This document shows, piece by piece, positions 1 through 7,822 of a DNA stretch of 64,000 nucleotides. This DNA comes from Mycolicibacterium fluoranthenivorans (GTDB taxonomy: Bacteria; Actinomycetota; Actinomycetes; Mycobacteriales; Mycobacteriaceae), in the NCBI RefSeq assembly GCF_011758805.1, contig NZ_JAANOW010000001.1:2852001-2916000 (forward strand). Direction: 5' to 3'. The position numbers were made by a program, and so were the translations under genes. Positions within the stretch are counted from its first letter, which is position 1. The number at the start of each line of letters is the position of its first letter. A model generated the notes under the pieces. The model was not told where the DNA came from. It saw only the letters and a program-made list of their open reading frames with translations, and did no database searches.

Positions 1-167
1 CGGCCCCAAGCCAATCCGATACCCGCGGCGACGATCGCGTAGCACAGGTACTGGCCGAGCAGACCCAACCGGAAGCTCGACAGCACCGCCGGTGCGACGC
101 CGAACAGCAGTACCGCGGCCACGGCGAACCCGGCCCAGGTCTGCCAGCGGCCCACGAGTGTCCTCAT
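1..167 (-). CDS. urtC: Urea ABC transporter permease UrtC, N-terminal part (cut by window edge)
   Basis: Second inner-membrane permease of the urea/short-chain amide ABC importer. Only the first ~55 residues are in the window; they form one hydrophobic segment (around AVAAVLLFGVAP) followed by a stretch ending LLGQYLCYAIVAAGIGLAWG, which is the conserved start of the LivM/UrtC family. The ATG at 167-165 overlaps the urtB stop codon (ATGA), so the two permeases are translationally coupled. The remainder of urtC, and the expected urtD/urtE ATPases, would lie beyond position 1. Identification rests on the motif plus the urtA-urtB context. Confidence 0.85.
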   Translation of the reverse strand, partial: MRTLVGRWQTWAGFAVAAVLLFGVAPAVLSSFRLGLLGQYLCYAIVAAGIGLAWG

Positions 168-1048
168 ACGAGACTCCTTGTCCGCACGGTGAACAGGCCC
201 TGGGGCCTGGCCTGCAGGAAGATCACGATCACCACGAACACGATGACCTTCGCCAGTGACGCGGTGGTGCTGTACTCGATGAACGAATTCAGCAGGCCGA
301 GGCTGAAGGCCGCGATGACGGTGCCCTTGATCTGGCCGAGTCCGCCGACGACCACCACCAGGAACGCATCGATCAGGTAGCTCTGCCCGGTGGTGGGACT
401 GGTGGAGCCGATCAGTGTCAGTGCCACCCCGGCCACCCCGGCCAGGCCGGAGCCGATGAAGAAGGTGGTGATATCGGTTCTGCGCGAGGAGATTCCACTG
501 GTCTCGGCGAGGTCGCGGTTCTGCACGACGGCGCGGATCCGCCGTCCCATCGGGCTGGCCTTGAGCACCACGGCCAGCACCGTCACCCACAGGACGGCCA
601 GCACCAGGATGAAGAGCCGGGTTTTGGGCACCACGGCGCCGAGGATCTCGACGCCGCCGGACAGCCAGGTGGGTGCGCCGACGTTGACCGCGGGTGCACC
701 GAAGAGGTCACGGGCCACCTGCTGCAGGATCAGGCCCACCCCGAAGGTCACCAACAAGGTGTCCAGCGGACGGTGATACATCCGCTGGATCAGTGTGGTC
801 TCCAACAGAACTCCGAGCAGGCCGCCGACGACGAACCCGACCAAGAGTGAGATGAGCAGTGAGGCACCGGCATTGGATACCAGTTGCTGCACCAGGTAGG
901 CGGTGTAGCAGCCGGCCATGATGAATTCGCCGTGCGCCATATTGATGACGCCCATCTGCCCGAAGGTGAGTGACAGGCCCAGTGCAGCCAGCAACAGGAT
1001 CGAGCCGAGGCTCAATCCCGTTGCCAGCTGTCCGATCAGGACATCCAC
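164..1048 (-). CDS. urtB: Urea ABC transporter permease UrtB
   Basis: Branched-chain-amino-acid-type (LivH family) permease of the urea importer, 294 aa and strongly hydrophobic with about eight predicted membrane segments. Diagnostic stretches are LGLSLTFGQMGVINMAHGEF near residue 30 and VVVVGGLGQIKGTVIAAF near residue 235, both typical of UrtB. It starts with GTG at 1048; the first in-frame ATG lies too far downstream to be preferred. It lies 37 nt after urtA and overlaps urtC by four bases, so urtA-urtB-urtC form one transcript. It should bring in urea as a nitrogen source for urease or urea amidolyase. Confidence 0.92.
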   Translation of the reverse strand: MDVLIGQLATGLSLGSILLLAALGLSLTFGQMGVINMAHGEFIMAGCYTAYLVQQLVSNAGASLLISLLVGFVVGGLLGVLLETTLIQRMYHRPLDTLLVTFGVGLILQQVARDLFGAPAVNVGAPTWLSGGVEILGAVVPKTRLFILVLAVLWVTVLAVVLKASPMGRRIRAVVQNRDLAETSGISSRRTDITTFFIGSGLAGVAGVALTLIGSTSPTTGQSYLIDAFLVVVVGGLGQIKGTVIAAFSLGLLNSFIEYSTTASLAKVIVFVVIVIFLQARPQGLFTVRTRSLV

Positions 1049-1085
1049 GGTTGTTAGTTCCCCGTCGCTTTCGTTCGCCCCGGTG

Positions 1086-2336
1086 CTATCCGGACAGACC
1101 GGCAGCCCACGGGTAGGACTTGAGGTAAGGATCCGGCACGATCGGACCCTTCGACTCCCAGATGGTGTAGATCAGGCCGTCGGGGTGGATCTCGCCGATC
1201 CGGGCGGTCTTGGTGATGTGGTGGTTCTCGCCGTCGATGGTGACCAGCCCTTCGGGCGCGTCGAAGGTCACGCCACCCGCATTGTCCTGAATCGCCTTGG
1301 TGTCGAAGGCCTTCGCCTTCTCCACCGTGTTCTTCCACAGATACACCGAGACGTAGGCCGCCTCCATCGGGTCTGACGTCGGCTTGTTCTCGCCGTAGGC
1401 CTTCTTGTAGGCCGCGACGAACGCCTTGTTCACCGGGGTGTCGATGGTCTGGTAGTAGTTCCAGGCCGTGAGCTGTCCCTCGATGTTCTTGGCCCCGATC
1501 CCGGTGACCTCTTCCTCGGCGATGGACACCGACACCACGGGCATCTTCTGCGGGGTCAGTCCGGCGTTGGTGTACTCCTTGAAGAACGCCACGTTGGAGT
1601 CACCGTTGAGGGTGTTGAACACCGCACCGGCATTCGACGCCCGCACCTTGTTGACGATCGTGGAGAAGTCCGTCGAGCCCAAGGGGGTGTAGTCCTCGCC
1701 CTTGATCTCGATCCCGTTGGCGCCGGCATAGGCCTTGATGATCCGGTTGGCGGTCTGCGGGAAGACGTAGTCGCTGCCCACCAGGTAGAGCGACTTGACG
1801 CCCTTCTCCTTGAGGTAGTCCAGCGCCGGGACGATCTGCTGATTGGTGGTGGCGCCCGTGTAGAAGATGTTCTTGCTGGATTCCAGGCCCTCGTACTGCA
1901 CCGGGTAGTACAGCAGCGAGTTGTTGCTCTCGAAGACCGGCAGCATGGCCTTGCGGCTCGACGACGTCCAACCGCCGAAGACGGCCGCGACGCAGTCGTC
2001 CTTGATCAGCTTCTCGGCCTTCTGGGCGAAGACCGCGGGATCTGAGGCGCCGTCCTCGCCGACGATCTGGATCTGCTTGCCCTGCACGCCGCCCTTGGCA
2101 TTGATCTCCTCGACGGCCAGTTTGATGGCGTCGCGCACCGTCACCTCGGAGATGGCCATGGTGCCCGACAGCGAGTTCAGTGAGCCGACCTTGATGGTCG
2201 AACCGGAGGTGTCCACGCAGGACGCGGCCGCTGCGGTGCTGTCGTTCTCGCCGGCCTTGCTGCCACATCCCGACAGCACGAGGGCCGTCGCTGCGACCAC
2301 GCTTCCGGCTGCCAGGACCGACCTGTTGAGTCGCAT
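1086..2336 (-). CDS. urtA: Urea ABC transporter substrate-binding lipoprotein UrtA
   Basis: Periplasmic-type solute-binding protein (Peripla_BP_5 fold) anchored as a lipoprotein. The N-terminus has a basic n-region, a hydrophobic core and a lipobox LSGC with the modified cysteine at residue 24. The mature part carries UrtA-like segments such as [20 protein letters not shown] and [18 protein letters not shown], the latter being a urea-binding family signature. Length 416 aa matches the family. The ATG at 2336 is preceded by a GAAAGG-like ribosome site. It is the first gene of the leftward urt operon, so its upstream region probably carries nitrogen control. Confidence 0.93.
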   Translation of the reverse strand: MRLNRSVLAAGSVVAATALVLSGCGSKAGENDSTAAAASCVDTSGSTIKVGSLNSLSGTMAISEVTVRDAIKLAVEEINAKGGVQGKQIQIVGEDGASDPAVFAQKAEKLIKDDCVAAVFGGWTSSSRKAMLPVFESNNSLLYYPVQYEGLESSKNIFYTGATTNQQIVPALDYLKEKGVKSLYLVGSDYVFPQTANRIIKAYAGANGIEIKGEDYTPLGSTDFSTIVNKVRASNAGAVFNTLNGDSNVAFFKEYTNAGLTPQKMPVVSVSIAEEEVTGIGAKNIEGQLTAWNYYQTIDTPVNKAFVAAYKKAYGENKPTSDPMEAAYVSVYLWKNTVEKAKAFDTKAIQDNAGGVTFDAPEGLVTIDGENHHITKTARIGEIHPDGLIYTIWESKGPIVPDPYLKSYPWAAGLSG

Positions 2337-2432
2337 CTATTGCCTTTCCATCGATTTCGCGTATCGCGAGGGAATCGCGGGCTCACATGCACACGCAGGA
2401 GGCGTGTCGAATCGGGACGTTAGAGCTGGCAG

Positions 2433-2458
2433 GTTTCTGTGGAATTTCTGAATGTGAC
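2433..2458 (-). promoter_or_regulatory. Possible GlnR-type nitrogen-control boxes upstream of urtA
   Basis: Read on the minus strand, the sequence is GTCAC, five bases, GAAAT, six bases, GAAAC (plus-strand positions 2454-2458, 2444-2448 and 2433-2437). This resembles the actinobacterial GlnR pattern of alternating GTNAC and GAAAC elements with six-base gaps, but one gap is five bases and one element is GAAAT. It lies about 100-120 bases before the urtA start. Its role is inferred from resemblance and from urea transport being a nitrogen function. Confidence 0.35.
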
Positions 2459-2559
2459 GAACAAATTAACCTGTTGGTCGCTCGGTCGTGGTCCGTCGTT
2501 AGCCGGCGGCGCCGAGGTGCTGATGTGGCAGTTGTAACGATCGGGTAGCGTCCGGCGAT

Positions 2560-2988
2560 GTGACGGACATGCGAAAAGGTATGAGCAAGGTCGGAGCGGT
2601 GTTGATCTCGGGCGCGGCCCTCGTGGCGACCACCGGCGTGGCACACGCCGAGCCGGCGGCGGGGCACCAAGTGCGCTACACCCTCACCTCAACTGCCCCG
2701 TATGACTTCCAGGTGCTGTATCTGACGGCCCAGCCGGCCGACAAGGCCGCCTACAACGCCGATGCCTACTCCTATGTGAAGCGCGAGACCATCAACGTCG
2801 CGCCGGACCGGCCGTTCGTCTTCGAGACCACGCTGGCCGATCCGCAGTGGGCGATCCTGCAGGTGAGCAGCACCACCAAGGGTGGGGTCGGTGCGCCGAA
2901 CCCGCATTGCGATGTCGCCGTCGACGGCCAGGTCCTCGTGGCCCAGGACGCGCCGTACAGCGTGGTGTGCCAGGGCTCGCAGTGGTGA
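2560..2988 (+). CDS. Secreted MmpS-like small protein
   Basis: A 142-aa exported protein of unknown function. After a short basic start (MTDMRKGMSK) comes a hydrophobic segment ending VAHA, with likely signal peptidase I cleavage after residue 30. The mature domain (YTLTSTAPYDFQVLYLTA ... CDVAVDGQVLVAQDAPYSVVC) resembles the small extracytoplasmic beta domain of MmpS proteins, including two cysteines placed to form a disulfide (CDVAVDG and SVVC). Unlike true MmpS it appears cleaved rather than membrane anchored, and no mmpL gene is next to it. The GTG at 2560 is eight bases after a TAGCGT box, so a leaderless start is likely; ATG codons at 2569 and 2581 are alternatives. Confidence 0.6.
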   Translation: MTDMRKGMSKVGAVLISGAALVATTGVAHAEPAAGHQVRYTLTSTAPYDFQVLYLTAQPADKAAYNADAYSYVKRETINVAPDRPFVFETTLADPQWAILQVSSTTKGGVGAPNPHCDVAVDGQVLVAQDAPYSVVCQGSQW

Positions 2989-3084
2989 CCGCGCACTGAT
3001 CGGATCTTTGCTCGAACGGTTCCGTCGGCGCACGGACGCGAGTAGCTTCGAAGTCGTCCATACCTATGGGCGAAGGAGCCGGCG

Positions 3085-4137
3085 ATGGCCATCGACGAAG
3101 ACAAGCTCCAGGCGTTTCTGGGTCGCGCGATAGGCGATCTCGGCGCGGCGATGAGCGCCATGCTGGTGCTGATCGGCGATGAGCTCGGGCTGTACTCGGC
3201 TCTTGCCGAGGGGGCCTGGTCCTCCGCCGGACTGGCCGAACGGACCGGCACCGACGAACGCTATGTACGCGAGTGGCTGGCCAATCAGGCCGCGGGCGGG
3301 TATGTCGAGTACGACAAGGCGGCGGACACCTACCACCTCAGCGAGGAACAGGCGCTGTGCCTGGCGAATCCGGACGGACCGGTGGATCTGCCGGGTGGTT
3401 ATGCGGTGGTGGAGGACCTGTTTCACGTCAAGGCGCGCGCCGTCGAGAACTTCCGCACCGGTGCGGGCATGGAGTGGGGCGAACACCATCCGTGTCTGTT
3501 CCGCGGGACTGAGCGGTTCTTCCGGGCGGGCTACCACGCCCACCTGCTGTCCTCCTGGCTGCCCGCGCTCGACGGTGTCGTGGACAAGCTCAGGGCCGGC
3601 GCCCGGGTGGCCGATATCGGCTGCGGGCACGGCGTGACGACGATCCTCATGGCGCAGGCGTTTCCGGACTCCCGGTTCGTCGGTGTCGACTACCACGAGG
3701 CGTCGATCGCGACGGCGCGCGAGCACGCGGCGCGGGCGGGCGTCCCCAACGCGACCTTCGAGGTGGCCGATGCGACCGCCTACGGCGGCGGGGAGTTCGA
3801 CCTGATCGCGTTCTTCGACTGCCTGCACGATATGGCCGACCCGTCCGGCGTTGCCCGTCACGCACGGCGGTCGCTCAAGCCCGACGGCCACTGTCTGCTG
3901 GTCGAACCGTTCGCGGGGGATGTCTTGTCGGACAACCTGAATCCCGTCGGCCGGGTGTTCTACGGCGCGTCCACGCTGATCTGTGTGCCCGTCTCGCTGG
4001 CGCAGCGGGGCCCGGCGCTGGGCGCCCAGGCGGGGGAGCGCCGGCTGGCCGAGGTGATGGTCCGCGACGGCGGATTCACCCGGTTCCGTCGCGCCGCCGA
4101 GACACCGTTCAACCTGGTGTTCGAGGCGCGCCCTTGA
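3085..4137 (+). CDS. Class I SAM-dependent methyltransferase with N-terminal winged-helix domain (Rv2258c-like)
   Basis: 350 aa. Residues ~30-95 resemble the winged-helix dimerisation domain of small-molecule methyltransferases (LAERTGTDERYVREWLANQA). A Rossmann SAM-binding domain follows, with motif I ARVADIGCGHGVTTILMA near residue 173, the acidic loop FVGVDYHEASI, and FDLIAFFDCLHDMADP as motif IV. The substrate is unknown. By size and layout it resembles M. tuberculosis Rv2258c, a remembered similarity. The ATG at 3085 has a good AAGGAG site nine bases upstream. The 3' end overlaps the promoter of the next gene: the TTGACA box covers its stop codon. Confidence 0.75.
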   Translation: MAIDEDKLQAFLGRAIGDLGAAMSAMLVLIGDELGLYSALAEGAWSSAGLAERTGTDERYVREWLANQAAGGYVEYDKAADTYHLSEEQALCLANPDGPVDLPGGYAVVEDLFHVKARAVENFRTGAGMEWGEHHPCLFRGTERFFRAGYHAHLLSSWLPALDGVVDKLRAGARVADIGCGHGVTTILMAQAFPDSRFVGVDYHEASIATAREHAARAGVPNATFEVADATAYGGGEFDLIAFFDCLHDMADPSGVARHARRSLKPDGHCLLVEPFAGDVLSDNLNPVGRVFYGASTLICVPVSLAQRGPALGAQAGERRLAEVMVRDGGFTRFRRAAETPFNLVFEARP

Positions 4138-4139
4138 CA
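4134..4139 (+). promoter_or_regulatory. -35-like TTGACA of the radical SAM gene
   Basis: A perfect TTGACA overlaps the stop codon of the preceding methyltransferase gene. Eighteen bases downstream lies TTCGAT (4158-4163), a plausible -10 element fitting TNNNAT only loosely. This spacing would start the transcript near 4171, the favoured start codon. The SOS box at 4147-4162 lies between and over these elements, as expected for repression. Confidence 0.5.
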
Positions 4140-4146
4140 ATCGCCA

Positions 4147-4162
4147 TCGAACAATTGTTCGA
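4147..4162 (+). promoter_or_regulatory. LexA-binding SOS box
   Basis: TCGAAC-AATT-GTTCGA is a perfect 16-bp palindrome that exactly matches the mycobacterial SOS consensus TCGAAC-N4-GTTCGA. It overlaps the first possible ATG (4162) of the radical SAM gene and sits between its putative -35 and start, a position that would block transcription when LexA is bound. From memory, the M. tuberculosis ortholog Rv2578c is DNA-damage inducible, which agrees. Confidence 0.9.
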
Positions 4163-4170
4163 TGTACCGC

Positions 4171-5184
4171 ATGCGGTGGGACGGGCAGAGCGTACGCGTC
4201 GATGACGGCGCCCTGCCCGGGCTGCAGCGGATGGGTCTGGTTCGCAGCGTGTGCACGCCGCAGTTCGACGGCATCACCTTCCACGAGGTGTTGTGCAAGT
4301 CGGCGCTGAACAAGGTGCCCGGTGCCTCCATGCTTCCCTTCCGGTACACCGTCAACGGCTACCGGGGTTGCTCGCACGCCTGCCGGTACTGCTTCGCCCG
4401 GCCCACCCACGAATACCTGGAGTTCGACTCCGGAACCGACTTCGACACCCAGGTCGTCGTCAAGACCAATGTGGTCGCCGTGCTGCAACGTGAGCTGGCC
4501 CGGCCGTCCTGGACCCGGGAGACGGTGGCACTGGGCACCAACACCGATCCGTATCAACGGGCCGAGGGCCGGTACGCCCTGATGCCGGGCATCCTGCGAG
4601 CGCTCGCCGCCTCCGGCGCCCCGTTCTCGATCCTGACCAAAGGCACCCTGCTGCGCCGTGATCTGCCGTTGATCGCCGAAGCCGCCCAACTGGTTTCGGT
4701 CAACGTGTCCCTCTCGCTGGCCATCGGGGATCCCGAGTTGCACCGGGCAGTCGAGCCGGGCACCCCGTCGCCGCAGGCGCGCCTGGGCTTGATCTCCGCG
4801 GTGCGCGAGGCCGGGCTGGACTGTCATGTGATGGTGGCACCGGTGTTGCCGCGGCTGACCGATTCACCCGAGCAACTCGACGATCTGCTGCGCCGGATCG
4901 CCGAAGCCGGCGCCACCGGGGTGACGGTCTTCGGCCTGCATCTGCGCGGCTCGACACGAGGCTGGTTCATGCAATGGCTGCAACGCAGCCACCCGGAGCT
5001 GGTGTCCGATTACCGCCAGCTCTACCGTCGCGGCGCGTACCTTCCGCAGGACTATCGCGACATGCTTCGTACCCGGGTTGCACCGTTGGTGGCCCGGTAC
5101 GGGTTGACTGGGCGAGCGCCCATGGCGAGCGCCGGTGCCGTTTCCTCCGAAGTCGCGGCACCGGCGCACCCCACCCTGTTCTAG
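4171..5184 (+). CDS. Rv2578c-family radical SAM protein, SOS-regulated
   Basis: 337 aa from the ATG at 4171. The iron-sulfur motif is CSHACRYC (C67, C71, C74), the CxxxCxxC triad of radical SAM enzymes, followed by FARPTHEYLEF and GTNTDPYQRAEGRY as in the spore-photoproduct-lyase-like Rv2578c group. It probably acts on DNA or a damaged nucleotide, inferred only from fold and damage control. An ATG at 4162 would add MYR but lies inside the SOS box; the -35 placement suggests a leaderless transcript starting at 4171. Its stop codon shares a CTAG with the stop of the convergent acyl-CoA dehydrogenase. Confidence 0.85.
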   Translation: MRWDGQSVRVDDGALPGLQRMGLVRSVCTPQFDGITFHEVLCKSALNKVPGASMLPFRYTVNGYRGCSHACRYCFARPTHEYLEFDSGTDFDTQVVVKTNVVAVLQRELARPSWTRETVALGTNTDPYQRAEGRYALMPGILRALAASGAPFSILTKGTLLRRDLPLIAEAAQLVSVNVSLSLAIGDPELHRAVEPGTPSPQARLGLISAVREAGLDCHVMVAPVLPRLTDSPEQLDDLLRRIAEAGATGVTVFGLHLRGSTRGWFMQWLQRSHPELVSDYRQLYRRGAYLPQDYRDMLRTRVAPLVARYGLTGRAPMASAGAVSSEVAAPAHPTLF

Positions 5185-6434
5185 GTGCGCCCGCGTTTGA
5201 CCTGATTGAACGGCATCCCGCGGTCGGCGGCGGCCTCGCGCGGGAAGCCGAGCACCCGTTCACCGATGACGTTGCGCGCCATCTCCGAACTGCCCCCGCC
5301 CAGTGAGCCGGTCTGCCGGGACAAGTAGCGCACCCCGATATCGAGCAGGCCCGATCCCTCATCCACGACACCGGCCGTCCCGGAGATCGCCAGCGCGGTG
5401 TCGATCTCGAGTTCGGTGGTCTCCGCGTGGAACAACCGGATCAGCGTGCCCGCGTTCGGGGGTAGCGAGCCGTTGGCGATGGACGCCGAAACATGATCGA
5501 TCAGTTGGCTTTTCACGGTGCGTCGGACCAGTGCCCGGCCCGCGAGGTTCTGCACCAACGGGTCGTCGAGCTGTCCGGTGGCCGCCGCCAGGCCCACATG
5601 GTCGGGCGGCATCTCGTTGGCGTTCTCGGCGCCGGTGCCACTGGCGAACTCGGATCCGCCGCCGACCGCCCGGCGCTCGTGATGCAGCTGGCGCGTGGCC
5701 ACGGTCCAGCCGTCGTTGACCGCACCCACCACGGCGTCGTCGCCGAGCTCCAGACCGTCGAAGAACTCCTCGCAGAACTCCTCGTTGCCGTTGACCTCGG
5801 TGATCCGGCGCATCGTGATACCCGCTGCATTCAGTGGGACCAGGAACATGGTGAGGCCCTCGTGCTTGGGTACCGTCCAGTCGGTGCGGGCCAGCATCAG
5901 GCCGTAGTCGGCGGCGAAGGCGCTGGTGCTCCAGGTCTTGGCGCCGTTGATGATCCACTTGTCGCCGACACGGTCGGCCCGGGTGAGGACCCCGGCCAGA
6001 TCGGATCCGCCGCTGGGCTCGGAGAGCAGCTGGCACAGCACCTCGTCACCGCGGATGGCGGCCGAGATGCGCGCGCGCTTCTGCTCCTCGCTGCCCATGT
6101 CGAGAATGGTGGCGCCGCAGATGGTGAACGAGGGGGTGTTCAGGATCAGCGGCATCTCGTAGCAGCGGCACTCGGCGTTGAACGCCTTCTGATAGGCCTG
6201 GTCCAGGCCGAGGCCGCCGTACGCGCGCGGGAAGCAGATGCCGGCGAAACCGCCCTGATAGAGCCGCTTCTGCAGGTGCCGGGCGCGTTCCCAGGATTTC
6301 TCCTCGGCGCGTACGGAGAACGGCGGGTTGTCGGGATCGATACGCGGCATGTTCTCGGCCAGCCATGCCCTGGCGCGCATGGTGAAGTCCGCCACCGACT
6401 CGTCGGTGCCCGTCGAGATCGCCGTGTCGGTCAT
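5181..6434 (-). CDS. Acyl-CoA dehydrogenase, subunit 1 of a pair
   Basis: 417-aa FAD flavoprotein catalysing alpha,beta-dehydrogenation of an acyl-CoA. The N-terminal helical domain (residues ~10-120), beta domain with QLLSEPSGGSDLAG and a C-terminal helical domain ending RQTGSLGGGSSEMARNVIGE, the FAD/tetramer motif, are all present. The ATG at 6434 overlaps the stop of the upstream acyl-CoA dehydrogenase gene (ATGA). Two adjacent unlike acyl-CoA dehydrogenase subunits are typical of the alpha2beta2 FadE enzymes of mycobacteria that act on steroid or bulky acyl-CoAs; the substrate here is unknown. The frame stays open upstream to 6857, but that part is a shadow of its neighbour. Confidence 0.88.
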   Translation of the reverse strand: MTDTAISTGTDESVADFTMRARAWLAENMPRIDPDNPPFSVRAEEKSWERARHLQKRLYQGGFAGICFPRAYGGLGLDQAYQKAFNAECRCYEMPLILNTPSFTICGATILDMGSEEQKRARISAAIRGDEVLCQLLSEPSGGSDLAGVLTRADRVGDKWIINGAKTWSTSAFAADYGLMLARTDWTVPKHEGLTMFLVPLNAAGITMRRITEVNGNEEFCEEFFDGLELGDDAVVGAVNDGWTVATRQLHHERRAVGGGSEFASGTGAENANEMPPDHVGLAAATGQLDDPLVQNLAGRALVRRTVKSQLIDHVSASIANGSLPPNAGTLIRLFHAETTELEIDTALAISGTAGVVDEGSGLLDIGVRYLSRQTGSLGGGSSEMARNVIGERVLGFPREAAADRGMPFNQVKRGRT

Positions 6435-7564
6435 GCGAACGCCTCCTCGGGCTGTGTGCGGCTGAGTTCGAACACGGCGCGGTGATGGTCTTCGGGGGAG
6501 CCGTACATGGCCCGGTTCAGCGCCGCGCGCCGCAGATACAGATGCAGGTCGTGTTCCCAGGTCACCCCGATGCCGCCGTGCAGTTGCACGCAGTCCTGCA
6601 GCATCATCGGCGCGCGTTCGGCGACATAGGCTTTCGCGACACTCACCAACATCGGTGCCTCCGGTGAGCGCGTGCCGACGGCTTCCACCGCGCCCGCGGT
6701 GGTGGCCCGGCACGCTTCGAACCACAGCTTCATATCGGCGAAGCGGTGTTTGAGCGCCTGGTAGGACGCCAGCGGCCGACCGAAACTGTGCCGGTCCAAC
6801 AACCACTGATGGGTCATCGCCAGAACGGCATCCAGGATGCCGACGATCTCGGCGCACTGCAGTATCAGGGCCACCTGGCGCTGCCGTTCGATCACCGCGC
6901 CGGTCTGCTCGGCGCTGCCGAGCGCCGCGGATGCCTCGATGTCGACGCCGTCGAATTGCACTCTGGCATAAGTCTTCACCAGGTCGACGGATTTCTGCGC
7001 CGTGACGCTCACCCCGGGTGCGTCGGCGGGAACCAGGAATTGGCGCGGCGCACCGTCGGATTCGGCGACGACCAGGAACGCGTCGGCCTGCGTCCCGGCC
7101 TCGACGCGATCCTTGACGCCGTCGATGCGGTACCCGCTCCCGGTGCGGCTCGCCGTGGTGCGCGCGGATGCCGGTTCGAACGGGCGGCCCGGCTCATAGA
7201 CGGCCCAGGAGGCGACCGTCTCCCCGGACACCAGCGCCTCGATGAGGTCGGTATGACCGTCCGGCGCCTCGACCAGACCGCTGAGCACCACGCTGACCGG
7301 GTGCAGCGGCCCGGGTGCGACGGTGTGTCCGGCTTGTTCGGCGACCAGGGCGAGGTCGGCCACCCCGGCGCCGGACACACTTCCGCCACCGAGCTCTTCG
7401 GGTACCAGCAGGCTGGTCCAGCCGAGCTCCGCGGCTCGCCGCCACCAGCCGGGTTCGAAGGAGACGGCTCGCGCATGCAGATCGCGGACCGTGCCGAGGG
7501 ACGCCTCTTTGTCCAGGAATGCCCGCGCCGTCGAGGCGAACAGCAGCTGTTCGGGGTTCGTCAT
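6431..7564 (-). CDS. Acyl-CoA dehydrogenase, subunit 2 of a pair
   Basis: 377 aa, the promoter-proximal partner of the gene at 5181-6434. The C-terminal half has QDCVQLHGGIGVTWEHDLHL (around residues 325-345), the family signature QxxGGxG in its LHGGIG form. The N-terminal half is more diverged, as in the smaller subunit of heteromeric mycobacterial FadE pairs. Start ATG at 7564. It is read from a promoter region carrying a strong inverted repeat (7635-7655), so the pair is likely repressor controlled. Product assignment is firm at family level; the acyl-CoA substrate is unknown. Confidence 0.87.
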   Translation of the reverse strand: MTNPEQLLFASTARAFLDKEASLGTVRDLHARAVSFEPGWWRRAAELGWTSLLVPEELGGGSVSGAGVADLALVAEQAGHTVAPGPLHPVSVVLSGLVEAPDGHTDLIEALVSGETVASWAVYEPGRPFEPASARTTASRTGSGYRIDGVKDRVEAGTQADAFLVVAESDGAPRQFLVPADAPGVSVTAQKSVDLVKTYARVQFDGVDIEASAALGSAEQTGAVIERQRQVALILQCAEIVGILDAVLAMTHQWLLDRHSFGRPLASYQALKHRFADMKLWFEACRATTAGAVEAVGTRSPEAPMLVSVAKAYVAERAPMMLQDCVQLHGGIGVTWEHDLHLYLRRAALNRAMYGSPEDHHRAVFELSRTQPEEAFA

Positions 7565-7634
7565 CAGCCGGCGTGGAACACCGGGTCGAGGATGCGTGAG
7601 GGCACGTCCGCTCCTGGAAGTCTAGTTATCCTAT

Positions 7635-7655
7635 AGTGGTAATGAAGTTACCACT
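7635..7655. promoter_or_regulatory. Operator-like perfect inverted repeat between dehydrogenases and thioesterase
   Basis: Arms AGTGGTAA and TTACCACT are perfect reverse complements separated by five bases (TGAAG). The site sits 71 bases before the acyl-CoA dehydrogenase operon; on that strand a TATAGG(AT) sequence (plus-strand 7629-7635) immediately follows it and could be the -10. The geometry fits a TetR- or GntR-type dimer. No regulator gene is adjacent, so the protein that binds is unknown. Confidence 0.6.
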
Positions 7656-7822
7656 TCAATGTGGTGGGAGACACCAGCGTGGGCACCTTTGCCGAACCGT
7701 GTGCGCGACGGTGCCGAGGATGGCCAGCATCGACTTCGCGAACCGTATTGTGCGAGCAGCGAGAATGACGTTACCGTTTTTGCAGAGCGAGTATGCGGGC
7801 CTGCCGCTGCCGGGAAGGACAC

